Position numbers and translations under genes: made by a program. A DNA stretch of 64,000 nt from contig NZ_BMDA01000001.1 in assembly GCF_014635545.1 (NCBI RefSeq), positions 1,442,739 through 1,506,738 on the forward strand. Reading direction: 5' to 3'. The stretch is from Acinetobacter courvalinii (GTDB lineage: Bacteria > Pseudomonadota > Gammaproteobacteria > Pseudomonadales > Moraxellaceae). Each line of letters opens with the position of its first letter. Positions within the stretch are counted from its first letter, which is position 1. The notes beneath the pieces were generated by a model that had not been told where the DNA came from, ran no database searches, and saw nothing but the letters and a program-made list of their open reading frames with translations. This document shows positions 1 to 8,236 of this stretch, piece after piece.

Positions 1-1264
1 CTCTGTTTTGTAAATGTTCCAGTTCGCCATCCGAGATATAACTAAATAAATAGTCATGTAAGGGTTGTTCTTTACTTAGGCTATTCTTATACGGCAATAC
101 ATGGGTTGAGTATTGTTCGCCTGCAATCCAGTCGTGAATAATCTGTCTTTCGGCCGGAGTAAACACCCCATACATTTTTCCGTCTTCATGGCTGATCATG
201 CGCCAGAACACACTTTCTTCCGGATCACAATTAAATTTAATCCACCGCTTTTCAACCAGTTGATTGATGAAGCTGCCAATTTCTTGAGGATTAGCCAACC
301 ACTGATTAATGGATTTACACCCAACAAACTGTTTTTCGTTATGCACCAGTTGTCCGATGAGTGCCTTACGCTTCAAGATTTTATAAACAAAGTTTTCTAG
401 ATTCAGGTTTTTAATAATTTGCCGGGAGGATATGCCTTGCTGATTGAGTGCATAACCACGTTTTACCTTCTGCATGAAAACATCTTTATCTTTATATTTT
501 TTATAAACATTTTCAAAGACTTTCAGGGATTTATGTGCATGGCCATTGTCTAGATTATCAATGGTAATATGTAAATTGAAATACTTGGCTTCGATTCCTA
601 ACTCTTTAAGTTCATAGTTGGTGATAAGAAGATGTAAAGGCAGCTGCTCATAGCCGAGATTAAAGCCAATGATTTCAGGAATATACTCTGGCGGAGCATA
701 ACCGAGTGCAAGTTGAACCGCAGATTGATGGTAATATTCATCATCCAGAAACAGCTCAAAATCATCCAGTCCCAATACACGCAATAAATCATCATAAATG
801 CAGACATGATTGGCTTTTGCCTGCCCTAAGCCAAGCTCTTCCAGATAGATCAGAATCAGATCATGAAAGACCGGATCATTCCAGTAATTGACAATGCTGT
901 ATAGCCAGGAACCGTCTACCTTTTTAACTGGGGCAACTTTAAGTAGGAATTCAAAGGCCTGCCCGATATTTTTAAAATATTCTCGCTCGCCTCCTGCATT
1001 ACGCTGGCTCAAATATTCCTGATAGTCTTGACATACTTTTCGATTTTCATTGTTATACCAAGCACGGATTTCTTCAATTTGATTGGGCAAAGAAATCTTG
1101 CTCGGTTTCATCATCTCAAATTCTTGTTTTAAAAAATTAACGGCTTTTTTCTCTTTTTCAAAGTTAGATATATCCCCATCGAGGAAGAAAGAAACTAACT
1201 CGTAATAATTTTTATGATCGTCCTGCAACAAATCAAGTAATCTTTTTTTTACGACAACAGACAT
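1..1264 (-). CDS. Iron-containing redox / heme-oxygenase-like family protein (3' end cut by window edge)
   Basis: The minus-strand frame stays open from the left edge to an ATG at 1264, about 421 codons with the stop lying outside the window. The protein contains HDLILIYLEELGLG, KANHVCIYDD and HITIDNLDNGHA, a His/Glu/Asp pattern typical of the heme-oxygenase-like diiron fold (Haem_oxygenas_2). Members are helical proteins thought to bind a diiron or heme centre, but most have no proven reaction. A second in-frame ATG lies six bases upstream, but GGAG sits seven bases before the 1264 start, which favours that one. The exact substrate cannot be inferred. The preceding 220 bases are AT-rich and hold its likely promoter, shared back to back with the CinA-like gene. 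Confidence 0.7.
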   Translation of the reverse strand, partial: MSVVVKKRLLDLLQDDHKNYYELVSFFLDGDISNFEKEKKAVNFLKQEFEMMKPSKISLPNQIEEIRAWYNNENRKVCQDYQEYLSQRNAGGEREYFKNIGQAFEFLLKVAPVKKVDGSWLYSIVNYWNDPVFHDLILIYLEELGLGQAKANHVCIYDDLLRVLGLDDFELFLDDEYYHQSAVQLALGYAPPEYIPEIIGFNLGYEQLPLHLLITNYELKELGIEAKYFNLHITIDNLDNGHAHKSLKVFENVYKKYKDKDVFMQKVKRGYALNQQGISSRQIIKNLNLENFVYKILKRKALIGQLVHNEKQFVGCKSINQWLANPQEIGSFINQLVEKRWIKFNCDPEESVFWRMISHEDGKMYGVFTPAERQIIHDWIAGEQYSTHVLPYKNSLSKEQPLHDYLFSYISDGELEHLQNR

Positions 1265-1494
1265 TTCCATTCTCCGAATCGAAACTATAAAATCACCTTA
1301 CTTTGCTCATCCTTTATTCCTACCAACATTTTGTTAAAACAGGTTAATATTGAAACACATAAAATTTAAAAACCTTTTATATCAACCATATAGAAAAAGT
1401 ATATTTTTACATTTTAATATTTTGAATTATTTATCCATAAAATAGATTTCAAAATAATTAATAATTTAATGAATGAGTTTTATTCGAGAAAGCC

Positions 1495-1971
1495 ATGTTT
1501 AAGAAATCCTGTGAATTACTCGCACAAAAAAAACTTTCTATCTTCTTTCTGGAAAGTGCATCAGCTGGTTATTTATCTTACCAGTTTTCTTTGAGTCCAT
1601 TTTCTGGGGATATTCTGACCGGTAGTCTGGTTTGCTATGACCTTAAAGTAAAAGAAAAAGTACTTAAAATTTCTCCTGCGATGATTAAAAAATATAGCGC
1701 CGAATCAAGTGAAATTACTGAAGAAATGATTAATAAAGGCAAACATATCTTTAAATCTGATATTTATATTTCCTGTACCGGCTTGCTTAAGCCAGGAGGA
1801 TCTGAAACCAAACAAAAGCCAGTTGGAACATTCTTTTACTGCATAAACTATAAAAATAAAAACTATAATTTCAGAAATCTATATAAAGGTAGCCCTGAAA
1901 AAAAGCTGGAAAGATTACTCAAAGATATATGCACAAATCTTGTTAAAATTATCAAGAAAAAAGATATATAA
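1495..1971 (+). CDS. CinA C-terminal-domain family protein
   Basis: A 158-residue protein matching the stand-alone CinA C-terminal (PncC/YgaD-like) domain. It has the ESASAG segment at residues 20-25 in place of the usual ESCTGG, followed by SGDILTGSLVCYDLKVKEKVL and a later TGLLKPGG segment, which track the family (TGIAGPGG). Characterised members deamidate nicotinamide mononucleotide in the pyridine nucleotide salvage cycle. The changed motif residues leave open whether this copy is active. It is lysine-rich and AT-rich compared with core genes here, suggesting an accessory paralogue rather than the housekeeping pncC. It stands alone, divergent from the heme-oxygenase-like gene. Confidence 0.7.
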   Translation: MFKKSCELLAQKKLSIFFLESASAGYLSYQFSLSPFSGDILTGSLVCYDLKVKEKVLKISPAMIKKYSAESSEITEEMINKGKHIFKSDIYISCTGLLKPGGSETKQKPVGTFFYCINYKNKNYNFRNLYKGSPEKKLERLLKDICTNLVKIIKKKDI

Positions 1972-2214
1972 GAAAGGAGAAACCCTATTTTATGTTGCTT
2001 TATGTTACGTTGATATCAACTTATATTAATACTGTTTTCATCAAAACTTGATTACAACCATTAAGCTCTTAAAAAAGCATTATTTAATGAAAATTTGTAT
2101 ATTACATTTAAATAAAGTGAAACAGGCTTGCCCTATTCTTCGGATAAAAATATGTTTTAATTAAACCATCTGATTTACTCAGATAATATCAATAACCAAA
2201 TGAGGTGTACGATC

Positions 2215-2412
2215 ATGAGTAATACAAATAATCAAAGCAATCAAGAGCGCAATAACCAACAGCAGCAGCAACAAAACCAGCAAAATCAGCAAAACCAAAA
2301 TAATGACAACCGTCAGCAGCAACAGCAGCAAAATGACAACCGTCAGCAACAAGGATCTAATCAAAAAGATTCTAACAACCAAGGATCAAACCAAAATAAT
2401 CAGCAGAAATAA
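2215..2412 (+). CDS. Q/N-rich low-complexity microprotein
   Basis: A 65-residue protein composed almost wholly of Gln and Asn with scattered Asp, Arg, Lys and Ser, including two copies of NDNRQQQ. It has no hydrophobic core, signal peptide or membrane segment and would be intrinsically disordered. The ATG at 2215 is chosen over 2200 because GAGGTG ends nine bases upstream. A strong hairpin terminator follows directly, so it is a self-contained transcription unit. Composition resembles bacterial hydrophilin or prion-like sequences; function is unknown. Neighbouring genes look stress-related, so a desiccation or osmoprotection role is an inference only. Confidence 0.6.
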   Translation: MSNTNNQSNQERNNQQQQQQNQQNQQNQNNDNRQQQQQQNDNRQQQGSNQKDSNNQGSNQNNQQK

Positions 2413-2440
2413 GCTTTGATTATTTTGAGATCCGTAAATA

Positions 2441-2474
2441 TTTAGGAGAATAAATTAATATTCTCCTAAATTTT
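2441..2474 (+). terminator. Rho-independent terminator
   Basis: A perfect 12-bp stem (2441-2452 with 2459-2470), six-base loop AATTAA, then a T-rich run. It closes the Q/N-rich gene. Confidence 0.85.
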
Positions 2475-2506
2475 ATATACATTGGAAAATTTGCTGGAGA
2501 ACGATA

Positions 2507-2827
2507 ATGACAAATCAGAATATTACTGATCAAAATAATCAAGGTTCACGTGTAAGTATCGATCCAAATGATCATTGGCGTGAAAGCTATGTGACCCGTC
2601 CTTATTATCAGGAAGCTTCACTGGATACACCAGACCTCGATTACGACCGGGACTTTTCCAAAGCATATGAGTTAGGCAGCCGCGCACGATCTGAACATGA
2701 TCGTAATACCCAGTTCGAAGACGTAGAAGGCAATCTTAAAGAATCTTGGGAAGAGCTGAAAGCCGAATCAAGATTAAAATGGGAACAGGCCAAACAAGCC
2801 ATCAAAGATGCCTGGGATAAAATGTAG
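2507..2827 (+). CDS. Small acidic protein, PYY/DLDYDRD family
   Basis: A 106-residue hydrophilic protein with GGAG seven bases before its ATG. Residues 24-106 align with the C-terminal half of the glycine-zipper protein at 6816-7361: HWRESYVTRPYY against YWRENYLNQPYY, PDLDYDRDF against PDLDYDRDY, QFEDVE against AFEDVE, and SRLKWEQA against SRLSWDEA. The C-terminus is a predicted amphipathic helix rich in Lys/Glu with several Trp. It lacks the glycine-zipper portion of its relative. The family occurs widely in stress-induced bacterial proteins but has no assigned reaction. It is flanked by hairpin terminators on both sides, so it is probably monocistronic. Confidence 0.75.
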   Translation: MTNQNITDQNNQGSRVSIDPNDHWRESYVTRPYYQEASLDTPDLDYDRDFSKAYELGSRARSEHDRNTQFEDVEGNLKESWEELKAESRLKWEQAKQAIKDAWDKM

Positions 2828-2845
2828 TCCCTGCTCTCCTATAAA

Positions 2846-2879
2846 AAAATGAGCTTATTTAAAACATAAGCTCATTTTT
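2846..2879. terminator. Rho-independent terminator
   Basis: A 13-bp inverted repeat (AAAATGAGCTTAT and its complement) with a T tract, placed directly after the 106-residue gene. Confidence 0.85.
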
Positions 2880-2929
2880 ATTGCGTAGAATATAAGCACT
2901 TACAAATTATAAGAAAGAGTAAATCAATA

Positions 2930-3607
2930 ATGGATCTTATCGGTGTTTTCATCCACGATACGACTTGGGAACTGGTCGTAGAAATCATCATTCGCTGTTG
3001 TGTCATGTTTCTGCTTATCCTGATCTTTTTAAAGCTGTCCGGGAAACGCGGCATCCGACAACTTTCAATCTTTGAAGTCGCTATCATTCTGAGTTTAGGC
3101 AGTGCCGCCGGCGATCCGATGTTTGTTGATGATGCACCGATTGCCCAAGCTTTCGTGGTCATGTGTACCATCATTATTTTATATCGCCTAGTGACTTGGG
3201 CCATGATGAAAAGCAAGAAAGTGGAAATCCTGCTGGAAGGAAAACCACTTTGTATTGTCGAAGATGGCTTGATGGTGATACAGGATATGAGAAAAGAAAA
3301 ATATTCCCATGATGAATTTTTTGCAGAAATGCGCCAGCAAAGTGTTGAACATCTCGGACAAGTCAAAGTCGCTTTGCTTGAAACTGATGGCTGTTTAAGT
3401 CTGCTGTTCTATGCCAATGACGACACAAAATGGGGATTGCCACTCTTTCCAAACCATTATAAAAAGACAGATCAATTAAATCCGGCACTTTTTTATTCGT
3501 GTATGTACTGTGGTATGACCCAACATTTAAATCATCTGCAGCAACAATGCCCACGTTGCAAAGGAAAAGATTGGGCAGAGGCTTTAAATACGCCTCACAT
3601 CAACTAG
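2930..3607 (+). CDS. DUF421 (YetF-family) membrane protein with C-terminal zinc-ribbon-like tail
   Basis: A 225-residue protein. Three hydrophobic segments (about residues 14-35, 45-60 and 68-88) precede a soluble domain with the family landmarks KLSGKRGIRQLS, SLGSAAGDP and the GKPLCIVEDG strand. Residues about 190-215 add two CxxC pairs (CMYCGM and CPRCKGKDW), a likely zinc ribbon. DUF421 proteins are inner-membrane proteins; Bacillus relatives are spore or membrane proteins of unclear function. Its place among small stress-type genes fits an envelope-stress role, but this is inference. Start chosen at the ATG preceded by AAGAAAGAG. Confidence 0.85.
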   Translation: MDLIGVFIHDTTWELVVEIIIRCCVMFLLILIFLKLSGKRGIRQLSIFEVAIILSLGSAAGDPMFVDDAPIAQAFVVMCTIIILYRLVTWAMMKSKKVEILLEGKPLCIVEDGLMVIQDMRKEKYSHDEFFAEMRQQSVEHLGQVKVALLETDGCLSLLFYANDDTKWGLPLFPNHYKKTDQLNPALFYSCMYCGMTQHLNHLQQQCPRCKGKDWAEALNTPHIN

Positions 3608-3671
3608 CAAAGAGTCTTCACACTGGCTTGCAATGTGGCGCCTCGTTTACGGTACGGCGCAGCACATTTTT

Positions 3672-3899
3672 TCAGCTGCCAATACGAAAAACTTTTCCAG
3701 TCCGTGGATGGGTAAAGGTTAAGTCATCATTCAGCGGGATCACTTTATCGGTAATGACCACTTTAAATAAAGGTGACCAGGAAAAATCATTTATATTTAC
3801 ATCTATCGGGGGCAGCTTTTCATAAATCTGCTCCACAATAATTTTATCTCCTGCTTCACTACTCGCATCAACTTCTTTTAACATATATTGTTTCGACAT
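3672..3899 (-). CDS. Hypothetical 75-residue protein
   Basis: A small soluble protein, convergent with the DUF421 gene. A clear CAGGAG ribosome site lies before the ATG. Sequence is mixed alpha/beta in character with HPRTGKVFRIGS at the end; no signal peptide, membrane segment or recognised domain. Likely real because of the strong ribosome site and coding-like composition. Function not recognised. Confidence 0.6.
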   Translation of the reverse strand: MSKQYMLKEVDASSEAGDKIIVEQIYEKLPPIDVNINDFSWSPLFKVVITDKVIPLNDDLTFTHPRTGKVFRIGS

Positions 3900-3957
3900 C
3901 TTAAAAACTCCTGTTTCAAAATAATCGTGGCAAAATACGAAAGATTATTTTATTTCA

Positions 3958-4386
3958 TTAAATGGGTTCTTTATCTTTAAAATATGAAATAATTTCTTCA
4001 CCACTATTTTTAGTTTTACTCACAATATTACCTGAATCATCATAATAATAATTCGGCATAACCACTTTATTTTTTAGTTTTGTTTCAGACTTCTTGGTAG
4101 AAACGATCAGCTTTTCTACAAAGCCTGATAACCATAGTATGTATTCACCTTTATTTTTACTTTTCGGCAAAATACTCACATCCAAATCAATCGATAATGC
4201 TTTAGACTTCATTAATAAGTCTTCGAAATTAATATAATTATAAAGCATTTTAAAATCTGAATCTTTGGCAGAATTCCTTAACTCAATCATTAAATTATTA
4301 AGATCTTCTACATGCTCGTCAGTAAACCCATATTTTGTTTGAACCTGATCATAAATTTGTTCTGCTATTTTTAAATATTGATGCAT
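3958..4386 (-). CDS. Unnamed ~150-residue family, paralogue A
   Basis: A 142-residue soluble protein and one of three paralogues in this 5-kb stretch (others at 6185 and 8237). Shared landmarks are the N-terminus M-x-Q-Y-L-[KR]-I-A-E, a middle LNNLMIELR helix, LDVSILP, a hydrophobic YILWLSGFVEKL segment and a C-terminal ISYFK. This copy is the most diverged and the most lysine-rich. AAGGA lies eight bases before the ATG. A perfect TGTGA-N6-TCACA palindrome lies about 150 bases upstream of the start (4536-4551), suggesting CRP/Vfr-type control. No recognised domain; helix-rich and probably cytoplasmic. Confidence 0.75.
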   Translation of the reverse strand: MHQYLKIAEQIYDQVQTKYGFTDEHVEDLNNLMIELRNSAKDSDFKMLYNYINFEDLLMKSKALSIDLDVSILPKSKNKGEYILWLSGFVEKLIVSTKKSETKLKNKVVMPNYYYDDSGNIVSKTKNSGEEIISYFKDKEPI

Positions 4387-4535
4387 GACATTATTCCTTT
4401 ATATTCTATTTAGGAATTTTGCAGTATTTACAGTAATCAATTGTTAATATTGTTTTAAGTTATGAAATAGCCCTTAAGCTTCATATACATAAACACTACA
4501 TGATAAGTGAGTTAAAATGCATTACTATAATTTAA

Positions 4536-4551
4536 TGTGATTAAAATCACA
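4536..4551. promoter_or_regulatory. CRP/Vfr-like palindrome
   Basis: TGTGATTAAAATCACA is a perfect inverted repeat matching the CRP consensus TGTGA-N6-TCACA. It lies upstream of the paralogue A gene and beyond the terminator of the lipoprotein gene, so paralogue A is the likely target. A close copy lies upstream of the OmpW-like gene at 45644. Confidence 0.55.
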
Positions 4552-4600
4552 ATAAAAACTGTCTAGGCTATTATTTAATTTTTGATCCGCTATAAATAAT

Positions 4601-4641
4601 AAAAATGACTAAAGTATGAGCTCGGTACTTTAGTCATTTTT
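4601..4641 (-). terminator. Rho-independent terminator
   Basis: A 16-base inverted repeat, AAAAATGACTAAAGTA against its complement, with A and T tracts on either side. On the minus strand it closes the lipoprotein gene. Confidence 0.8.
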
Positions 4642-4659
4642 CCCAACGGGTCTTTTGAC

Positions 4660-4926
4660 TTACGACGCTGGGGATTGTCCTGAATTTGAAGTCGTATTAC
4701 CTGTCTGCACACCTGATGTACCTTGATCGTTCATCATTGCTGGTGCTGATGAATGCTGCATATCATCATGCATTTCATTATTAGGGCTTACAGGTGCTGC
4801 CTCCATAGAATGAGGTGTGGTGGTTTCACCTTTGGTCATTGGATCATCGGCATCCCGATTTTTATCACAGCCAGCAAAGGCAAATACACAACATAATGCT
4901 AGACTTTTCACGTATAAATTCTTCAT
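4660..4926 (-). CDS. Small lipoprotein, Met/Asn/Ser-rich
   Basis: An 88-residue protein with a classic lipoprotein signal (MKNLYVKSLALCCVFAFAGC) and lipobox FAGC, so the mature protein starts at Cys20. The remainder is low-complexity and rich in Met, Asn, Ser, Asp and Thr, with HDDMQHSSAPAMM, and appears disordered. The His/Met clusters could bind metal, but this is speculation. It has its own terminator and stands alone. Function not recognised. Confidence 0.7.
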   Translation of the reverse strand: MKNLYVKSLALCCVFAFAGCDKNRDADDPMTKGETTTPHSMEAAPVSPNNEMHDDMQHSSAPAMMNDQGTSGVQTGNTTSNSGQSPAS

Positions 4927-4984
4927 TTTTCATTACCTCTCACTTGGTTAATTGAGTAACTCAGATGAATCTTAAAGAACTGCT

Positions 4985-5176
4985 CTATTCATCCATCATC
5001 CACACACACTTCTTTTTACGTTCCTGCTGCAATCGGCTTTTTCGACGCTCAGATAAATGTTTGTGATGTTTAGCTGAATCTCGCTCCCACTCATCGATAT
5101 CCATCATGCTGTCCAGGACATATTCAGCGTTATAAGGGGGCTTGGAACCGATCAATTGATTATCTTTGGCACTCAT
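4985..5176 (-). CDS. Hypothetical 63-residue basic protein
   Basis: A small protein with AAGGAAAT upstream of its ATG. The first half is acidic (LDSMMDIDEWERD); the second half is strongly basic (HHKHLSERRKSRLQQERKKK) and probably helical, which could bind nucleic acid. No domain recognised. It lies in the run of minus-strand small genes between the lipoprotein and the 53-residue protein. Confidence 0.5.
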   Translation of the reverse strand: MSAKDNQLIGSKPPYNAEYVLDSMMDIDEWERDSAKHHKHLSERRKSRLQQERKKKCVWMMDE

Positions 5177-5234
5177 CTTTTATTTCCTTATACTTATACT
5201 CGACTTTATATTTAGCAAAATTTAGGCTTAATAT

Positions 5235-5263
5235 AAGGGAAGCTTGATCACAAGCTTCCCTTT
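5235..5263 (-). terminator. Hairpin, probable terminator
   Basis: AAGGGAAGCTTG and its complement separated by four bases, immediately past the stop of the 53-residue gene. The minus-strand tail is only moderately T-rich. Confidence 0.6.
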
Positions 5264-5267
5264 CAGA

Positions 5268-5429
5268 TTATTTCAGGAACTTGCTCAGCACTTTCTTGCC
5301 TTTTACGCTATCGTCCATGCTCAGATCATCATCTTTTTTCTCATCAGATAATTTATTTTTATCTTTATGAGACTTATAATAACAACCTAGAGCAACACCA
5401 GTTCCTAAAGTCAAAATCGTTTTTAACAT
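5268..5429 (-). CDS. 53-residue single-pass membrane or secreted protein
   Basis: Starts at the internal ATG with AAGAGGTG just upstream rather than the longer frame. A short hydrophobic N-terminus (MLKTILTLGTGVALGCYY) is followed by a charged Lys/Asp-rich tail. GVALGC could be read as a lipobox with Cys15, although the signal would be very short. Resembles short membrane-anchored proteins common in Acinetobacter stress regions. Function unknown. Confidence 0.5.
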   Translation of the reverse strand: MLKTILTLGTGVALGCYYKSHKDKNKLSDEKKDDDLSMDDSVKGKKVLSKFLK

Positions 5430-5754
5430 GTGGCACCTCTTAATGTATTTAAGCAACCTCTATACTGAAGATTAATCATGTAAATTTCCCTGTTACTTTT
5501 TTTACTTTTCTTAAGAAATGCAATCTTATGTAATTATAAAAAATACGTCTAACGATTAAATATCTCTTTAACTTATTGAAAAATATATCTTAAATTTAGC
5601 ACCTATGTGTTTCGATATTATTCAATATATATCTCGAAACAAGTTAATAGAAAGGTATAAAAACTTTCAAAACCAAGACAAATGATATAAAGAAATTAAT
5701 TTCGATGCATATATGCTCATACTTTCATAATTATTTGGGAAAGGAGAAATAATA
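5430..5754. other. Intergenic, AT-rich
   Basis: Very AT-rich, no convincing ORF. It must hold the promoters of the divergent 53-residue gene and the Cse60-like gene, but no sigma-70 or operator pattern stands out. Confidence 0.5.
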
Positions 5755-5937
5755 ATGGCTAAAATCAAAGCTTTTGAAGCGGGTTCAATTCAAACATTAG
5801 AACACACCATCAATGACTGGCTGAGAAATGAACTTACCCAGAATAATCATCAGGTCAATATTAAATTTATGAGTCATTCGTATGGCAGTGAAAATGACCA
5901 AAAGTTTACAGCATTAATTGTTTATGAATATTGCTAA
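5755..5937 (+). CDS. Cse60-like small protein
   Basis: A 60-residue protein with an ideal AAAGGAG site before its ATG. The pattern KIKAFEAGSIQTLEHTINDWL, then a strand segment and a C-terminal FTALIVYEY matches the small Cse60 family (known from Bacillus as a sporulation protein, also found in non-sporulating bacteria), whose members share a conserved start, a helix and a final strand ending in YE. No catalytic residues are evident. The match is from motif memory, so the family call is moderate; coding status is strong. Confidence 0.6.
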   Translation: MAKIKAFEAGSIQTLEHTINDWLRNELTQNNHQVNIKFMSHSYGSENDQKFTALIVYEYC

Positions 5938-6184
5938 GTAAGCACAAACGCAAGGTCTAATATTTTTAAAAATAATATTGGATCTTGTTGGGTTATATAT
6001 TATAAAAAGCTAGATAACAGATAAAAACAGAACAGCACCTTGAGCAAACCTAAGTTATTCTTCCAATACTGCTATTTAGTTGCATAAAGCTCCTATTACT
6101 CACAAGAACAGGCACAACACTCACAATAAAAAACCTAAAACTCTTCATAATCTCTACATAGCTTGGATTTCGGGAGAGTAAGAT

Positions 6185-6652
6185 ATGCCACAATATTTAC
6201 GTATAGCTGAAACAGTTTATCGACAAGTAAAGGAAAATAAAGACTTCCAGCAGGATCCATTAGAAAATTTAAATAATTTAATGATTGAGATTCGAAAAGA
6301 ACTCAAAGGGTCTAAATTAAAATTACTTTATAACTTTATTGACTTTGAAGAATGTCTGAACAGGCCTAATGCTGAATGCAAGGTTAAACTGGATGTGAGC
6401 CTTATTCCGGCGATAAAAAATGAAGGTGAATTCATCTTGTGGTTAGCAGGTTTTATTCAGAGAATTACCACGGATGGAAAGAGAAAGCTCCCGCCTATTC
6501 GTAAAGAGATTCCTCCAGAATTTAAATATACCTTACCCAAAGCACCGCAGAAAACTGCACCTGTCCAGCCAGAATACTCTAAAAGTGGCGAGCTGATTAA
6601 TTCATATTTTAAATCAGATGAATTTATGGAAGCATTTAATAAAAGCCACTAA
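6185..6652 (+). CDS. Unnamed ~150-residue family, paralogue B
   Basis: A 155-residue protein, second of three paralogues. It opens MPQYLRIAETVYRQVKE, has LDVSLIPA, FILWLAGFIQRIT and GKRKLPPI-x-x-x-IPPEF, and ends with INSYFKSDEF. It is closer to copy C (8237) than to copy A (3958): B and C share the IPPEF segment and the GDF/DEF tail. GGGAGAG precedes the ATG. Followed by a clear terminator. No recognised fold. The central hydrophobic WLAGFI stretch is too short for a membrane span and is more likely a buried helix. Confidence 0.8.
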   Translation: MPQYLRIAETVYRQVKENKDFQQDPLENLNNLMIEIRKELKGSKLKLLYNFIDFEECLNRPNAECKVKLDVSLIPAIKNEGEFILWLAGFIQRITTDGKRKLPPIRKEIPPEFKYTLPKAPQKTAPVQPEYSKSGELINSYFKSDEFMEAFNKSH

Positions 6653-6717
6653 TTCAAGAAAATAGAAGTGGGCTCTTGACCGTTCACACTTCTATGATTT
6701 GCTGACCAGTTTCAGCT

Positions 6718-6745
6718 ACCGCCTGTACGGGCGGTTTTCTTTTTC
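6718..6745 (+). terminator. Rho-independent terminator
   Basis: ACCGCC stem with GGCGGT, then TTTTCTTTTTC. Closes paralogue B. Confidence 0.75.
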
Positions 6746-6764
6746 TACACATAGCACTTTATAT

Positions 6765-6792
6765 AAAAAACCCTGTTCTTAAAGAACAGGGC
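6765..6792 (-). terminator. Rho-independent terminator
   Basis: GCCCTGTTCTT stem and its complement, with a T run on the minus strand. Closes the glycine-zipper gene. Confidence 0.8.
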
Positions 6793-6815
6793 TTGGAGAC
6801 TTCAACTTTAAACTA

Positions 6816-7361
6816 TTATTTGGATAGATCTGTCGTCCGGTTCCATGCATCTCGTGAAGCATGGCGTGCTTCATCCCAAGATAAGCGCGAGTCCGCTTTC
6901 CCTTCTTGATCCCAGTGTGTTCTTAATTCTGGTTCAACATCTTCAAAGGCCACGTCTGGCTCATAGCCATAACGTTTTTCATAGCCCACACGATAAGCGC
7001 CACGATAATCACGATCATAGTCCAGATCAGGATACTTGGCTTTGGCCTCATTATAATAAGGCTGATTCAGGTAATTTTCGCGCCAGTAGGCATCTTCTAC
7101 AGTCGGATCAATCGCCTCACCCACCGCATTACCGGTTAAACCACCAACAAAGGCACCTACGGCGCCACCCACCAATGTACCCACAGGACCACCTGCACTA
7201 CCGATTGCCGCACCTGCTACCGCACCGCCTGCTGCACCAACACCTGTTCCAACCGGATGCGAACCCGGTTCACCGGTAATTGGATCAGCATTTAATTCTT
7301 TTTTTACTTCATCAGATGAGTTCTTAATACGCTCACGATCATATTGGTCATTATTTGTCAT
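6816..7361 (-). CDS. Glycine-zipper protein with PYY/DLDYDRD domain
   Basis: A 181-residue protein. Residues about 28-82 hold DPITGEPGSHPVGTGVG followed by an alternating Gly/Ala/Val glycine zipper able to form a membrane-inserting or self-associating hairpin. Residues about 87-181 contain DAYWRENY, PDLDYDRDY and VAFEDVEPEL, the same domain as the stand-alone protein at 2507. AGGAG before the ATG supports the start. Such proteins are widespread in Proteobacteria and tend to be induced in stationary phase or osmotic stress, but no activity is established. It has its own terminator. Confidence 0.8.
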   Translation of the reverse strand: MTNNDQYDRERIKNSSDEVKKELNADPITGEPGSHPVGTGVGAAGGAVAGAAIGSAGGPVGTLVGGAVGAFVGGLTGNAVGEAIDPTVEDAYWRENYLNQPYYNEAKAKYPDLDYDRDYRGAYRVGYEKRYGYEPDVAFEDVEPELRTHWDQEGKADSRLSWDEARHASRDAWNRTTDLSK

Positions 7362-7600
7362 GGTTATTCTCCTTAAAAAAATAATTTACTTGAAACCTTA
7401 TGCTTAAATAGAAGTTTCAATTCATGTACGCTTTACAGTTTTAGACTAGATAACTTCTTTGTTAAAAACCGTTATAAGAATTTTTTTTAAGTTAATGACG
7501 ATGATTTAAAGTAAAGCAGGAAATATATTGAAATAGATCGAGAAACTTAATGAAATAAAAACCCTAATAAAGAGGGTCTTCATACATTAACTTTTTACAT

Positions 7601-8080
7601 TTAGGTCAGACTATCTTTGTCTTTATTTAAATATTTTATATATTCGGCCTGATATTTTTCTGCCAGCTCCAGTTTTTGATCATCTGCTAAAATTTTACCC
7701 GCTTGCTGGAAAAAACTATGTTCTTCCTCTTTAAGATGATGATGAACCACTTCAGATAATTTCTTGGCTATCGCCAGCCATCCCGGATTACTAAACTCGG
7801 TCTCTGTTAGCTGCTCGAGCAACTCATCCATTTCATGGTGCTCTGCTAAAGCATGACGGGTAATATTCAGCCCTGCATCAGACATCATTAAAGGAATATA
7901 GAGATAGCGATCTTCAGCAACCGCATGGGCAAACAGTTCATTTTTTAATAAATCAAAAAGCTCTCTTCTTTCAGGGCTATCGCCCGAAGTTTTCACTAAC
8001 TTTTCAGAAAATTCTCTTTGCTTTTCATGGCTTTCTCGTAAAGCTTCAAATATGGTTAATACTTTTTCACGTTTTGGCAT
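7601..8080 (-). CDS. Hemerythrin HHE-domain protein
   Basis: A 159-residue four-helix protein with candidate iron ligands His18, His52, Glu56, His81/His82, His113-115 and Glu118/119, the arrangement of a non-heme diiron hemerythrin site. Bacterial HHE proteins bind oxygen or NO, or protect against oxidative and nitrosative stress. It is a single domain without a signal peptide, so cytoplasmic. It sits inside the small-protein stress island and appears monocistronic. The precise ligand bound cannot be told from sequence. Confidence 0.85.
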   Translation of the reverse strand: MPKREKVLTIFEALRESHEKQREFSEKLVKTSGDSPERRELFDLLKNELFAHAVAEDRYLYIPLMMSDAGLNITRHALAEHHEMDELLEQLTETEFSNPGWLAIAKKLSEVVHHHLKEEEHSFFQQAGKILADDQKLELAEKYQAEYIKYLNKDKDSLT

Positions 8081-8190
8081 TGTTGGTCTCTTTGGGCTAT
8101 AGTGAAAAATTTAAACTAAAAATCAGCCAGATATAAAATTGTACAAGTTTAATTTATTTCTTATCTGGAACTGATTTTTATGTATGAAAG

Positions 8191-8216
8191 GAGTACTGAA
8201 CGGATTCAATACTCCT
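8191..8216 (-). terminator. Hairpin, probable terminator
   Basis: GGAGTACTG paired with CAATACTCC through one G-T pair, just beyond the stop of paralogue C. Confidence 0.6.
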
Positions 8217-8236
8217 TGATGATCGTAACACTTAAG

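Noticed and set aside
1972-2214. 19-codon frame starting MLLYVTLIS after AAAGGAG
   Set aside because: Spacing to the ribosome site is long and the peptide has no supporting feature.
6845-7279. His/Pro-rich 144-codon plus-strand frame
   Set aside because: Antisense to the glycine-zipper gene, which has the ribosome site, terminator and homologue.
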